From: Setaria digitata
Taxonomy: Eukaryota; Nematoda; Chromadorea; Rhabditida; Setariidae
DNA length: 64,000 nt
Assembly (NCBI GenBank): GCA_003640385.1
Contig: RCAB01000099.1
Location: forward strand, 62,001 to 126,000
Reading direction: 5' to 3'
The notes beneath the pieces are model-generated. The model saw nothing but the letters and a program-made list of their open reading frames with translations, ran no database searches and was not told the DNA's origin. The stretch's first letter is position 1. The number at the start of each line of letters is the position of its first letter. Positions 29,101 through 48,262 of this stretch are shown in pieces. A program made the position numbers and the translations under genes.

Positions 29101-31079
29101 CTAATTGATTAATTAAAGACATAATTTTATGTCACAATAACAATTAAATAATCATAACTAAATATATTATTATAATTAAGTTTCTAATTAAAGACTTTAA
29201 TTTATGATTAAAGATTTACAATTATTTACAGATTTGTAATTGATTACAATAATTTTAAAAGTTTATAATTATTACATAAAAGTTTATTTAAAAATATTAT
29301 CGATCCTAACTTACGGTTATTGCCGCAATACAATTCATTTACAACTGAAGTATGGTTACTGAAATCAACTACTGATAAAGTTGAGATCAACTTTCTGATC
29401 ACTTGGTCGTCCAAAAAATCACGTAATGATTTAAACATTTTAATTAATTCCTTGTATTGCATATCGCTCTTATTTGCTGATGCAAATTTGAACCACTGAA
29501 AACATTTGTTTGGAAGCTGACATTACAAAACACATTTATCAAAACTTCCAAACTTTATATGTCATTAACATTATCATCAAATTCTTAGATTTTCCATCTC
29601 TAAACTCTTTCGCTTTCGTCATTTACACTGAAATTTCCAACCACAAATAAAACAGTACATTGTGCAATGCTTTGAAGAACACTTGATTTGTTTCGGCAGT
29701 ATTAGTTCGCACGATATATGCCGGCATTTTGCTTTCAAGTTGTTTACACAACAAAGTTGAGACAACCATGTCCTCTGGAGGAACTGAGTCTCCGAAATGA
29801 TGCATCAAATTGCACAGAAAAGGAATTTCCTTTGAAGTTAAGCCACCACTGCTTGCCAAGTGTGAAATCTAAATGACCAGAAGAGAAATTATACACAGCG
29901 TAATGAACTGAGTATACTGCTAGTAATTAAACTTCGCAAAGTTCGCCAAATAATTCAATAGACCTCCTTGAGCATTTGCATGCCGTATAGTCGTGTGATT
30001 TCAATGTGACTTAAGTGGTCATCGTTACCATTCAACATCCTTTTAAAAAATTCGGTCGCATTATCAGATGAATTGAAGACTGAATTCGAAGGAATAAGTT
30101 CTCGAAAGACTTGTGGTGTGGAACTTGAGAACAGATCAATTAACGAGATAATCGAATCCCATCGACTGCTCCATTTTTCTGGTTCTGAACCCACTGACGA
30201 ATATATTTCTGCTATAATCCTGGCAATTGTAACGACGCTGCAATTATAAATTTGCATTTTAATTCCCATTAAAATATCTGCTTACGGTCGAAGACAATTC
30301 GGAAATCCATACAAAGGTATAAGTTAGGAATTTGGTTCACGTTGATAAAATCTTCTTTCTAAATTCGACTTGAAAGCTTATTTTGAATTAACGCTTTAAC
30401 ACTTACAGCGACTGTTTACGAGTGTCACTATTAATTTTGGCAGTGTCGTCACCTGACGTTGGACTGGCATGGCAGGGATTTGAGAAGGAGCACAAATAAC
30501 TTTGAAGAAAAGGCATTATTCCAGCAGATGGAAAAGCCTTTGCGTCGTAATGACCTAAAATAACGTCTTTGTGGGCAGAAAATAACAAAACCAAGAAGAA
30601 TATTTAGCAGTGGATTTTGACTTGAAAATAGCCATATATTCGTACTTTTAATGTAGAAGAGGGAAATTCATTACAATATGAACTAAACGAACAGCCGCTT
30701 CCAAAAGTGTAACTTACATATTGGATGTGTTTCCGTGAAATTCCTCGTTCTCACTAATGCAAGAATACCAAAGAGAAGAATTGGCACTAATAATTCGAGA
30801 CTCAGCCAAATCTAAGTATCCAATTTTTAAATCTTTTTCTAAATTTTAGAATTGGTTATAAAAATGCACTCCCACAGCTCAAAATGTTTCAGAACAATTC
30901 ACTGAATTGAAAACTGATGACTCTTTGTGGAAGTACTCTTCCCTTCGAATCAAGGAATAAACTGCTTGAATCTTTTCGCATAAAACTCTCAAAATAGACA
31001 AATTACAAACTTTCTGTCTCTTTCTGATTAGAGTACTTTTCCACATCAACAGCAGCAGCTGCTTCCACAACGGTAGCAT
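14164..31079 (-). CDS. Full-size ABCA-family ABC transporter (ABCA1-like), complete, 47 exons
   Basis: Membrane lipid transporter; ABCA proteins move phospholipid or sterol across membranes (family knowledge). Exons: 31079-31011, 30811-30718, 30554-30407, 30237-29964, 29868-29659, 29495-29315, 28808-28638, 28573-28446, 28055-27927, 27792-27625, 27563-27380, 27180-26982, 26744-26528, 26331-26119, 26044-25939, 25607-25512, 25393-25274, 25182-25097, 24896-24814, 24729-24598, 24505-24366, 24293-24156, 24037-23877, 23719-23580, 23286-23204, 22920-22774, 22506-22382, 22080-21935, 21811-21710, 21606-21505, 21174-21010, 20671-20583, 20405-20245, 18985-18780, 18485-18320, 18147-18029, 17958-17814, 17623-17491, 17351-17189, 16785-16635, 16569-16403, 16211-16070, 15806-15672, 15361-15165, 14929-14833, 14710-14624, 14292-14164. 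All phases agree: 2247 aa (human ABCA1 is 2261). NBD1 (about 905-1130): [41 protein letters not shown]2 (about 1930-2150): [43 protein letters not shown]. Large Cys-containing loops follow TM1 and TM7. The C-terminus has [14 protein letters not shown]. The exon 25/26 junction and the exon 34 acceptor (GAG) are least certain. Nematode relatives include ABT-2 and CED-7; orthology is not assigned. Confidence 0.95.
28271..28408. repeat. ATT/AAT trinucleotide microsatellite
   Basis: About 138 bp of interrupted (AAT)n in intron 8 of the ABCA gene. Likely polymorphic in length. Confidence 0.9.
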
Positions 31080-31096
31080 TTTATAAAAATCTGAAA
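31080..31096 (-). promoter_or_regulatory. Splice acceptor just upstream of the ABCA start
   Basis: On the minus strand GTTTCAG ends at 31091, 12 nt before the ATG at 31079. It is either a spliced-leader trans-splice site or the end of a 5' UTR intron. Confidence 0.5.
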
Positions 31097-33159
31097 CGGC
31101 TTGAAATTTAAATAATCATCAACACATACTGAAAGAATTCCTTTTGAAACTTGCACAAAATGTTGCTACTTATATAGTTTAAATTTGGCAACTGAAATGT
31201 GAATGTTACAATTTGTATGAAAATACCAACACTTCTTTCACTTTCCACTGATCAATTTTGCTTTTCATGCATTGCTCTAGTACGGTGACGTGTAGAGTTA
31301 CGGTAGTTTATGATCCGTCAGTCTTCAAAAAAATAAATAAATAAAAATTATTCATTTGCTACCATACATTTCTTGGAGAGGCATCGATAAGTCGCTTGTA
31401 AGATAAAATTTAAGAAATTTATTTCTTTTTAATTTCAGATTTGAAACAAATGGCAAAAAATGCTTCAAGAAGCATCAAATAGTGGCATTAACTGTAAGCT
31501 ATTGATTCGATATATTTATGTCAGAGTAAGTTAATATTCATCTTACAATCACCCACAGAGGTAAATTTCACAGAAATTCGCAGAAAAAATCGCTATATTA
31601 TACACGTTATTCATATCCTTACTTGAATCTCCTTATAAACTAATGTAAAGTCTAAGCCACTGTAAGCTGAAGTTAAAACACGAAAACTTTTCATTTCAAT
31701 TCAAAATCAAACAGGTAAGATCCCCTAAATTAAGACTTCAAATGAAATTTTGGACGAATAAGGAAAATTTAATTGAATCCTGAAATTTTAAGATGATTTA
31801 TCATGCAATTTCATAAACAGACTAGAGTTACACATTACCATTCGGATCAAATTTTACAAAGAATTTCACAGCTACCAGTCAGTTTAACACCTACAGAAAG
31901 GCAGCGGACAAAACCATTATATAAAAAGAAGAAACGAAATCAAATGACCAAAAAATGGCCTTAAAAATTATACAATTAGAAATATGCAAAATGGATAGAA
32001 CTATAATAGAACGATCACAAACCACCGACTGCTCGTAAACAATTTTGAAATGAGGCAATTAAAAACTTTTATGATTTCAAAAGTAATTTACTTAAGGGAA
32101 GTAACAACAGAAAAAAATGGTCAAACATTTATATGCAAAATGTTGACATTGTCATTATGAATGAAAATTGATTATGCGAAATATTTCTTTTGCTCCCATT
32201 GACGCCGTTATTCATGAATGATTTTCTGTTATAAAAAGATGAAATGTCCAGCAATTCTTTTCTACTAACTAAAAAAATAAATTAAAAAAGAAGGAAAAAG
32301 AGTGAAGAAAATTTGCCGACGACAAAATATCAGTCCAGCGATGATAACTAACTATAAGAGTAGTAAGGAACAGATAAAAGATGACAGTATCAAATGGGAA
32401 TTGTCAGTTGCTCTTGTAACCTACTTTTTTTTTCAAGTCTAACTCTTAGAATCCAGTTCGCAAATCTTAGTTTCTAGGCCAACACAATGAATGGTGAATA
32501 GCTTCAATTCTGATTTCAAATCAATTCTTTCAAAAAAATGGATGTGAAAAAGAAATATGAGCATGGCCGCATTTGAAAGAGAATCACAATACTTAATTTA
32601 TATGCAAGATAAACCTGTTAAACTGAACTCAGACTTCTCAGCAGCGATAACAATACACTTGAGCTTGTAAATTAAATCAATATGCTGATAGTGTGATGAT
32701 AATGCTCCAAGGTCTATTATAAATTAGTTTAAATGTATTTGAGAGAAGGAAAATGATTCTCAAATCATAATTTTACTTAATCTTATGCATCTATTTTCCT
32801 TTCAAAAATCATATCATTTTGTAGCAAGATGAACATTAAATTATTCTGGGAGATAAAACTGAATGGGGATTAAAATTGAATTTCAGTATTGCAACGAAAA
32901 CAAACAAAAAATTATGAAAACAAGTATCACATGCGCAATCACTCACACTTATTCCTGCCTGACTGACAAGGATTAACCGCTATCACTACTATTTCTGCCA
33001 TCTCATCATTTTACCTCTTTTTACCCAACCAGTTAAATTATTCAATTAATCTCTTATAAACATGCAATAGGTAACTGTCAATTCGCAAATCTAAAATTTA
33101 AAATTTAAATTTGATTTAAAACTGATTAAGGAAAAGTCATTATTTGCTTTCCAAGATCT
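31080..33159. other. A/T-rich intergenic region upstream of the ABCA gene
   Basis: No coding pattern, RNA gene or mobile element recognised. Apart from the acceptor near 31091, nothing stands out. Confidence 0.5.
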
Positions 33160-33762
33160 ATGATTGTGCCTGTTCATGTGGAGTGGTGGTCCAGACAGAC
33201 GGACAATCTCAAACATATGTTGTTAAGACAAGGAATTCGACCTAAGGCTCGAAACGTTCCCAACTTAATTAACCATTTTGTGCGCAAGTTTCCAGCAACT
33301 GCCGTCAATAAGAAGAGCAAATCGAAAAATACATGTATCAGTGATGAAGATTGTACAGGTGCATCCTTTCAGCTTCAACTATAATTTGCACACCTTTCAT
33401 TTTTTGCCCTACAAGTAAGCAGCTCTGATATGATCACAACGATGAATTAATCGAAAAAAAAAAAAAAAAAAACAAACAACAAAATCAACAATAGGAAAGG
33501 AAAACTAGAACGCTATGATAAATTTAGTGCTAAAGAAATGATGTGACAGAGTGAAAAAAAGAGTAATACATAGAAAGAAATGCCAGTATTATGTTGTCGG
33601 TGTAAGCCACAACATAGCAACCATTTGGTTTTAATTTTCCCCGAGAAAAGAACATATCGTTCGCCATCTTATATGAGTTACCTGACTGAAACGAATCCTT
33701 TCTTTTCACTTCACGATTCATCCACTGATAGCACTCCTATCCATTCTCTATCAATTTTATAA
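33160..33762 (+). CDS. Tentative two-exon small protein with a cysteine cluster
   Basis: Not recognised. Exon 1 (33160-33358) starts at an ATG and ends at ACAG/GTGCAT. Exon 2 (33587-33762) starts after TGCCAG and runs to TAA. Phases match (1/1), giving 124 aa. The join builds a compact cluster, CISDEDC then VLCCRC (C-x5-C-x3-CC-x-C), from cysteines split between the two exons; this is the main reason to suspect a real gene. There is no signal peptide at this start, and an upstream exon could exist. It could be a chance pairing of open frames. Confidence 0.33.
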
Positions 33763-34619
33763 TCTTTGCAAGTTAAGAAATGACTTAGCTAACATCGACC
33801 CATCTGTTCAAACACCATATAAATAACTTTTCTACTCCAACCAACTAGCAGTCATCGATTTGCCTCTTCGCCCTTTATTATTTCACTTAGCAAGACGAAG
33901 TGATTTCATAGCGCTATCAGCATAATGATGCAATACTCTGACACAATTTAGCAAACCAAGATTATTTTCGCTGTTTAGGAGCCTAGTTTCGGATTTCTCT
34001 TGTGATGTGTGAGACGTTGGCCGTGTCCGAGAGTGGACTTCTAGGTACCTTAGTTGGGACGTGGAGATTATGTAGAAGTTGTTTAGGTGACGACAGGTAT
34101 GCTCCTAATTAGCTACAGCTGATAGTAGACGGAAGTGCTACGTATCAGAAATTTCTTTCTCGCCTAATATGAATACTTTCCCACTGGAACTTCTGCTTGG
34201 TTGTGGATAATTATGAACATTGTATTTCTAGTTAGTTGAAGTTTCTTGCGCTTTGTCTTACATGGTCGGGTATCACTGGCAGAATACTTTCATAACGTGC
34301 GCCTTATAAGTCATTGGATTTTCTAACATTCAGTTGTTGGATCACGAGATCTGTTTGTTGAATTAAGTCAAAAATTCAGCAAGTTATATTTGATGAATAG
34401 AGATAGAGAGTAGTATAAATTGGATTCAACGTCGTTTTGGAGGTTTACTTTTTGCCTTGGAATTGTGAGCTCTCTCAAACAAACGAAGGATAGTTATCGA
34501 AAAAAAATAATTGCCCAGGTTATTTCTCTGCGCTCATAATTTTACTTCACCGTATCATGCGACATAACTGTTCGTTTTCAGCCCTTGCTGCTGTTATTGT
34601 GAAAAATTACATACCAATC
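33763..34619. other. Upstream region of rps-15
   Basis: No gene seen. A TTTTCAG acceptor at 34574-34580 lies 39 bp before the S15 ATG and is the likely spliced-leader or 5' UTR acceptor. The stretch 34000-34140 has slightly higher G+C and could be promoter or a non-coding 5' exon. Confidence 0.45.
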
Positions 34620-35736
<1,117 letters not shown>

Positions 35737-36460
35737 CGAGAAATGTTATTGTTAAGAGACAATAAATAAATTGTCTTGTTCAAACGTGCATAGTACAGGG
35801 GAAGTGAGTCATCGGTAGCGTTTTAATAATAACGGGGGTTCGGACCTTTTTCGATTGGCTTTTATGGCCTCATTACTCTTACCTTCGTAAAATGTCAGTG
35901 CACAGCATACACTGGTTACTTTCGGCTGCTGCATTTTCATTCACAATAAAATTAAAGCCAGCGATATGTAACGGATTCTCAACCGTTCAAGAAATCAGGC
36001 AGGATTTGTCTATAGAATATTATAAGTTTCAAGGTTTTCAGGTCCAATCTTTTTTAACTAGTTTTTGGCAGAGGCTTTTACTGTCTTATCCTATGTCCAA
36101 AAATCAGCGACTACGTAGAACTATGGGGAAATATGCTTAGAATTTAACATCTTGCAACTATACGAAGGAGACAGTGAATAGATTTACTACACTAGAATCA
36201 CATGATATCACAGTCTAAGTAATTAGAATAACATCAAACGTTTCACAGGACGACAGAAGTATCAATCTTTAACAGGAAAGCCTTACGACAGTATCATATA
36301 AAATATCAGTGAAGTAATATACACTGCTGGTAACTCAATAAAGACGACAGAAAAGACTCAACAATCGGACATGAACGATCTAAACGATATGGTTTTTTTC
36401 TCTACGAGTGATAGGAGTAAGGAAAGGGTGCAGAGTTTCTAAAAAAAAAGTCAGTAAACT
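35737..36460. other. Convergent intergenic region (rps-15 and V-ATPase d 3' ends)
   Basis: AATAAA at 35761-35766 serves rps-15. An 82-codon plus-strand frame at 35892-36140 shows no family motif and no splice partners; I treat it as chance. Confidence 0.5.
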
Positions 36461-39041
36461 TCACAAAATAGGGATATAATTATCAATTTTTGCTCGATGC
36501 CTTTGTGATATGCATTCCGCAATCCAGATGATATTTCTCATTTCTTGCTCTTTAAGCTTGATGAATGCATAAAATACGCCGAAATGGAACTGATGCAAAA
36601 ATGATAGCACATTAAGTTTTACCTGAAAATGCAGAAGGAAATTTGCTTTTTGTTCCATTAATCTGGTCACTGCTTGAATTAGATAGAAAAATTTAATGAT
36701 TTTAAGGGATGCAGGAACTTGCTTACGAGAATGCTTGCATCCACTGACCTCAGGCAGATAACAAATAAATTTCTTGTTTCCAGGTTTCACTGCATTACGA
36801 AAAATAGGAATTCATTTTGAGACATCTTTGGAACTCGAGTATTTGTAACAATTTCCCATGGAACTTACTTCGTATTCTAAGAACTTGTCTTCAAGGGCCT
36901 TCTCGCCTGGTTGTAAACCAGACCCTTCAAAGAGTGCACGATAGTCTGAGTAGTGTTCACAAACTTGCTTAACTTGGTCATAATCATCCGCCCTGGACAG
37001 TCCAGCCAATCCTAAATTGACAGCAAATATTGGTAGGCACTGAGTATCTCGGCATCGAGCATGAAAGGATAGAGACATACCTTCAGGATAAAGCTTCCCA
37101 CATCGTGGATAAAGCTTAGAGCGATCATCTTTGGACAGTTCGGTATCAAAGCTATTAATTGTTATTATAATGGCACGCCGATCAGCTTCGAACTAAAGAG
37201 AATACTCGTAAAAAGAATTCAGCAATAACCCTAAGCAGTATTGGTAACAATGAAATCTATCAAGACCAAGTGTCGCTAATTTTGCAAAGATATACGAAAA
37301 GAGCACTGCAGTTATACTTACAAAAAAAAAAAAAAAAGAATTGCATATGCTAAGATGGTTTCTAGAAAAGTTTAGCTAACATAAACATTCTAATTCTAAA
37401 TCTGTACAATCATTCTTTCCAACATACCGCAAGAATTTCACTCATTACTTCCGCCGTCTTCCCTCCCAAACGTTTGCAAAATTTGTAGAAGTCTTCTAAG
37501 TAAGCGCGATACAGAGTATTACGAATTATTTCCACATTCATTTCATCTAAGTCTTGTTCATTGATACAATCAACAAAGTATGGTGCTGCAAAAGGAACAA
37601 GTAAGGTGACGATTTAGTAAGTGCAGTAAAAAATATTATCAAGTGAAAAATTGGAACACAAGCTTCAAATTCTGTTGATTTTTAGTTAAAACAGTGAAAA
37701 GGAAAGTCCCTAGGACTCCTTGTAGTAAAAAAATATGATTTAATGACTTAACAACTCAAATTATATTTTACTAGAACGTTATTTATAAGTANCCTCGTAG
37801 TAAAAAAATATGATTTAATGACTTAACAACTCAAATTATATTTTACTAGAACGTTATTTATAAGTAACATCTTATCATTTAATAATACCTGACAAGATTT
37901 GATACGGTACTGTTTGATATTATTCAACCAAAAAGATTTGTATATCGTGTCAGGTCTTAATTGTTTTCTTGAAAATCAAAGACAATTCTTGCCTAAAGGA
38001 GTATCCACAAGTACGGCATTATAAAGCTCAGCTGGCGTTGAAACAATATGAATAGCCTCCATCTGCTCAAAGGAACCAAGAGGATGACACTTCGAGATGA
38101 GTTCATTAATAGGTCGTTGATGCAGTGTCCCCGTAATGAGCAAAATGATGTTATCAATCATATATGAGTATCTAAATTAGTCTAAAGAAAAAATATTTTT
38201 CTTCTGAAAGAATAATGGCACAAGCGAAAGATTCATGCTACTTAAAAAAAATATAAACGTTAATGCAAACTATGTGACTAACGTTATGTAGTCTAGAAAT
38301 GTGGACAGGGGATCTAGGGCATTGTTCCGAAAATGTGTAAATTCTGTTGCCAGTTTTTCTTTCAATCGCTCATCGATAACCTGCAAAATATATTCAAGAA
38401 ACTATTAAATGGGATTTTTTTTTTTTTTTTTCAAAGTGAAATTGTATGAATCATTTCTTTTTTAGCTGCTAATAATTTACCTGAACTGTTATTGAGCCAG
38501 GCTCGTTTGCCAGGAAATTTCCATAATCTGTTGATTGAATATGAAGTTTCAAATCTAAAAAGTTGAATTGTATCGTCAGAAATCTTTTAATAATTTCCAG
38601 AAACGACCTTCAAGACCAAACAAAAATAGAATATGTTTATAATTTAATAACAGCTCCTACTCTTTTCTGACAGACGTTTCAAATTGGATGATTGAAAGTT
38701 CGTTGTTGAGTGAAATTCCCTCCCAATTATTGAGAGGGAGATGGAACTGCATATAAATCTTAATTGATTTTATGTTACAGAATGTAATTTGCCCATCCAT
38801 AAAGTAACTTTTCTAAAAAATTCTACTTCAGAGAGGTGAATAATCTGAACTTTCATTCGCCTTTTGTATAAATAACAGAAGGTTTCAAGAATTGAAGCAG
38901 CTTGACGGTGAAGAAATAACCTTCGAGAGTTTCGCACTGGACGAGATTGGCGTAATCGGTCTGCGTCAAAATACCTTCCTTGAATCCACGCACCAAGCCT
39001 TCCAAGTAGCCGTGGTCGATGTTGAAGAAGTACTCACCCAT
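36461..39041 (-). CDS. vha-16: V-type proton ATPase V0 subunit d, complete
   Basis: Subunit d sits on the cytoplasmic face of the V0 ring and couples it to the central stalk in acidifying organelles. Eight exons: 39041-38921, 38554-38481, 38380-38283, 38171-37993, 37585-37428, 37192-37081, 37011-36869, 36622-36461; 348 aa, the normal length. Recognisable blocks: [109 protein letters not shown] and the C-terminal [13 protein letters not shown]. Intron 4 begins with GC (TTAG/GCAAGA) and ends in AG; only this donor restores the family-conserved TPLAPYF. A TTTCAG acceptor touches the ATG, pointing to SL trans-splicing with almost no native 5' UTR. Confidence 0.96.
37718..37866. repeat. Direct duplication around a single N (assembly join)
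   Basis: Bases 37718-37791 and 37793-37866 are the same 74 bp with one T/C difference, separated by one N at 37792. It lies in intron 4 of the V-ATPase d gene. Same unmerged-overlap pattern as at 3567. Confidence 0.85.
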
Positions 39042-39051
39042 CTGAAACACT
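39042..39051 (-). promoter_or_regulatory. Probable spliced-leader acceptor abutting the V-ATPase d ATG
   Basis: On the minus strand GTGTTTCAG is followed directly by ATG (39041). In nematodes such a site is typically used for SL trans-splicing. Confidence 0.6.
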
Positions 39052-40141
39052 CACCCCAACTCAGACAACACAGTAGTAACCACTGTATAATAAACGTGAC
39101 ACAAAGCCTGGGTGGTCGGACCAATTCCACTAACCCCTCAACAACTCCGAACCGATGACCCCACCTGACCTCTTGTCTCTCTCGTCACCAGCCTGATACA
39201 TTATTATTGGTGACTAAAGACCAACTCGCTCGTTGATAATCGATCTTTTGGCATACTTTGCAGGAAAGAGCGCTATTTCAAAGCATAGCAATCGCTAAAT
39301 TTCAGTCATGCTTTGTGAAGCTGTTTACCTGAGATACATGCAGTAACATGGAAGGAAATGAGGCAGGATAATGGAAATCCCAGGAAAGGACCGAGATATC
39401 ACGGTGTAGGCAGGAGCTGACAGTATGAATAGCTGTGGTCAAGGTGCTGTTTGACGACCGACTTCTTTCCCTTCCCGTCAACACTTAAAATTAATGTCAA
39501 CCTGAAATTCTTAAATTGAAATATGATATTCAGCAGTGAAAAGATGATGGTGATATGATATGATAATATGATGACGAGTGGCATTGCTCCCATCGGTGAT
39601 GGCTATTCTCATCAACGGGCAACGGAAGTATTGATGGAGGCTGGCCAGCACTACAATGTTATTTACTGCTTTGATCAAATCAATCTTCCCATTCGGTGTC
39701 TCTCTCGTTTCTCGTTTATTCTCCCTGTTGACACTGTAACACGGGAGATTTCACCGCGGCTCCGAGTGTCAGGTAGCGCATGAATGCTATATCGATTATC
39801 GATTATCGATCCGTTTGTTGACAGAACAGTAGTGTTACTGACCGAGATTGAACCTTCCCTCCTTCTCACAGGTCTTCCCGAGGTACCTCACATCCTTCCT
39901 TCTGCGCTGCATTCCTCACATTGTTGTTTGGTGGGGAGCGTTGCAGTGTGTGATGTGACATCTGTGTGTACATCTTTAATTAATTGGAAGTGATTAATGA
40001 TTTCAGGAAGTTGTTGAAAACAGCTGTAGCTTGCAAATGAGAGCTTAATCTACCCTGAAGTGGCCTGGAAATCGGCCCACAACTATAGAAAGCATCAACA
40101 ATCGACAAGAAAACGAGACAAGTTGCTGAGTTGAGGCGGTG
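39052..40141. other. Divergent intergenic region between V-ATPase d and FAK genes
   Basis: About 1.1 kb between two genes read outward, so it should hold both promoters. It has higher G+C than its surroundings and no gene recognised. The most striking element is a triple ATCGAT array at 39791-39810. Confidence 0.5.
39791..39810. promoter_or_regulatory. Three ATCGAT palindromes at 7-bp spacing
   Basis: The sequence reads ATCGAT-T-ATCGAT-T-ATCGAT. Its place in a divergent promoter region suggests a protein-binding cluster, but the factor is unknown. Confidence 0.4.
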
Positions 40142-46990
<6,849 letters not shown>

Positions 46991-48262
46991 ATTTCAGGAA
47001 GTTTTGAAAATTTTATCATATATAATAATATGAGGAAATCTGAATAAGGAAATCTGAAAAATTGATTTAAGATGGTTTATTCGCAACGAAAATGAGGTGA
47101 TAAAAAGAAATTTTCTAGGGGAAGTAGAAACTAGGAAGATCTCTTTTCGAGAAATTCTTTTCACATTCTGTGCTCTTTTTCTTGATCTTATCATTTATGT
47201 TATATAACCTCCAACGAAACTTTTTAGTTTTTTTCTACATTTTTCCTATTATTAGTTTTAATTTATGCATCATTGCTGATACTTAGGGCCGAAGTTTAGA
47301 CGGGTAAAAAATTAATTTTTGTATCTAATTGATCTGCATTGTATTTCTACTTGAATAAAGTCAGTTCACTTGACATGAATATGATATGCTCACAGTCATA
47401 GATAAGCGGTTACTCAAAAAAAAAAAAATTGTACAACTAAAGGAAAAAAAATGAAGTGAAGAAGCGGTGTTACGACTCTTGTGACAAAAAATTTGGGTAA
47501 AGTGCAGGAATGTTTCTCATTTTCTTCAAGGAGAAAAGTTCACTGGAATGATATCACGTGAAGGGCAGTTGCCAAAGGTACGTCAGGCGTATATTCCTTT
47601 CAGCATTCACTTTCAGTTTACTATGGCTTACTGTAGTGCATCACTCAGCAGAGTTGGACTGATGCGGCAAGAAGCATTCTATGGCCATCGCAACTTTGCT
47701 AAGGTAGCTTAGACGACACAGTACTGTCTATCGAGGAGCAAGACCGACATTGGTGCTGTTTTGATTGGATGGAAGTAGAAGTAATGAGATGAGGTGGAGA
47801 TGGGAATGCGACACAGCGTGGAAGAAGCAGTGAAGCTGTCCTGCAAGAAAGAGAACCACTCGAAACTTTTTATATCAAATGATTGCAATCGAAATGCCAT
47901 CCTCATCATGTCATTTACTTCTATCGACTCAAAACAGCCAGTACCGCGAAACTTGTCGTGTTGTCATCGTTGCTCCTCCAAAGGTCTAAAGGGGACACAC
48001 CCCACCTTCGACTTACACTTCACTCCTGCATCATACGTCAGTCAGTAATAGTTCTGGAATTTCTGGTGGCTTCACCACTAGACGGCTCCCTTCTTCTTGG
48101 CTGCAATAACTCTCGTAGCGGTGGTCTAGAAGTAGCGTCTTGGAAGTGTACTTCCTCGCCCTCCTCAGCAATTGGTATTTTTTCACTTCTGAAATAGCAT
48201 ACAGTTGCCAGAATCTTGCAATATTCCGTCCGGTACAGCAAGTCCTTCTTCCTCTACGCAGA
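46991..48262. other. Intergenic, FAK 3' UTR and tyrosinase 1 upstream region
   Basis: AATAAA at 47354-47359 probably ends the FAK transcript. The stretch 47700-48260 is richer in G+C and carries open frames on both strands, including a minus-strand block at 48038-48189 with a TTTCAG acceptor. A CTACGCAG acceptor ends at 48261, one base before the tyrosinase ATG. Confidence 0.45.

Noticed and set aside
35892..36140. 82-codon plus-strand frame between rps-15 and V-ATPase d
   Set aside because: No family motif, no splice partners, and it lies in a convergent 3' region.
37976..37993. V-ATPase d frame reading on to a premature stop (PLGKNCL)
   Set aside because: It is read-through into a GC-AG intron; splicing to 37585 restores the conserved sequence, so the gene is not truncated.
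47883..48197. 104-codon plus-strand frame before tyrosinase 1
   Set aside because: No splice link to the tyrosinase, whose signal peptide starts at 48263; composition is not protein-like.
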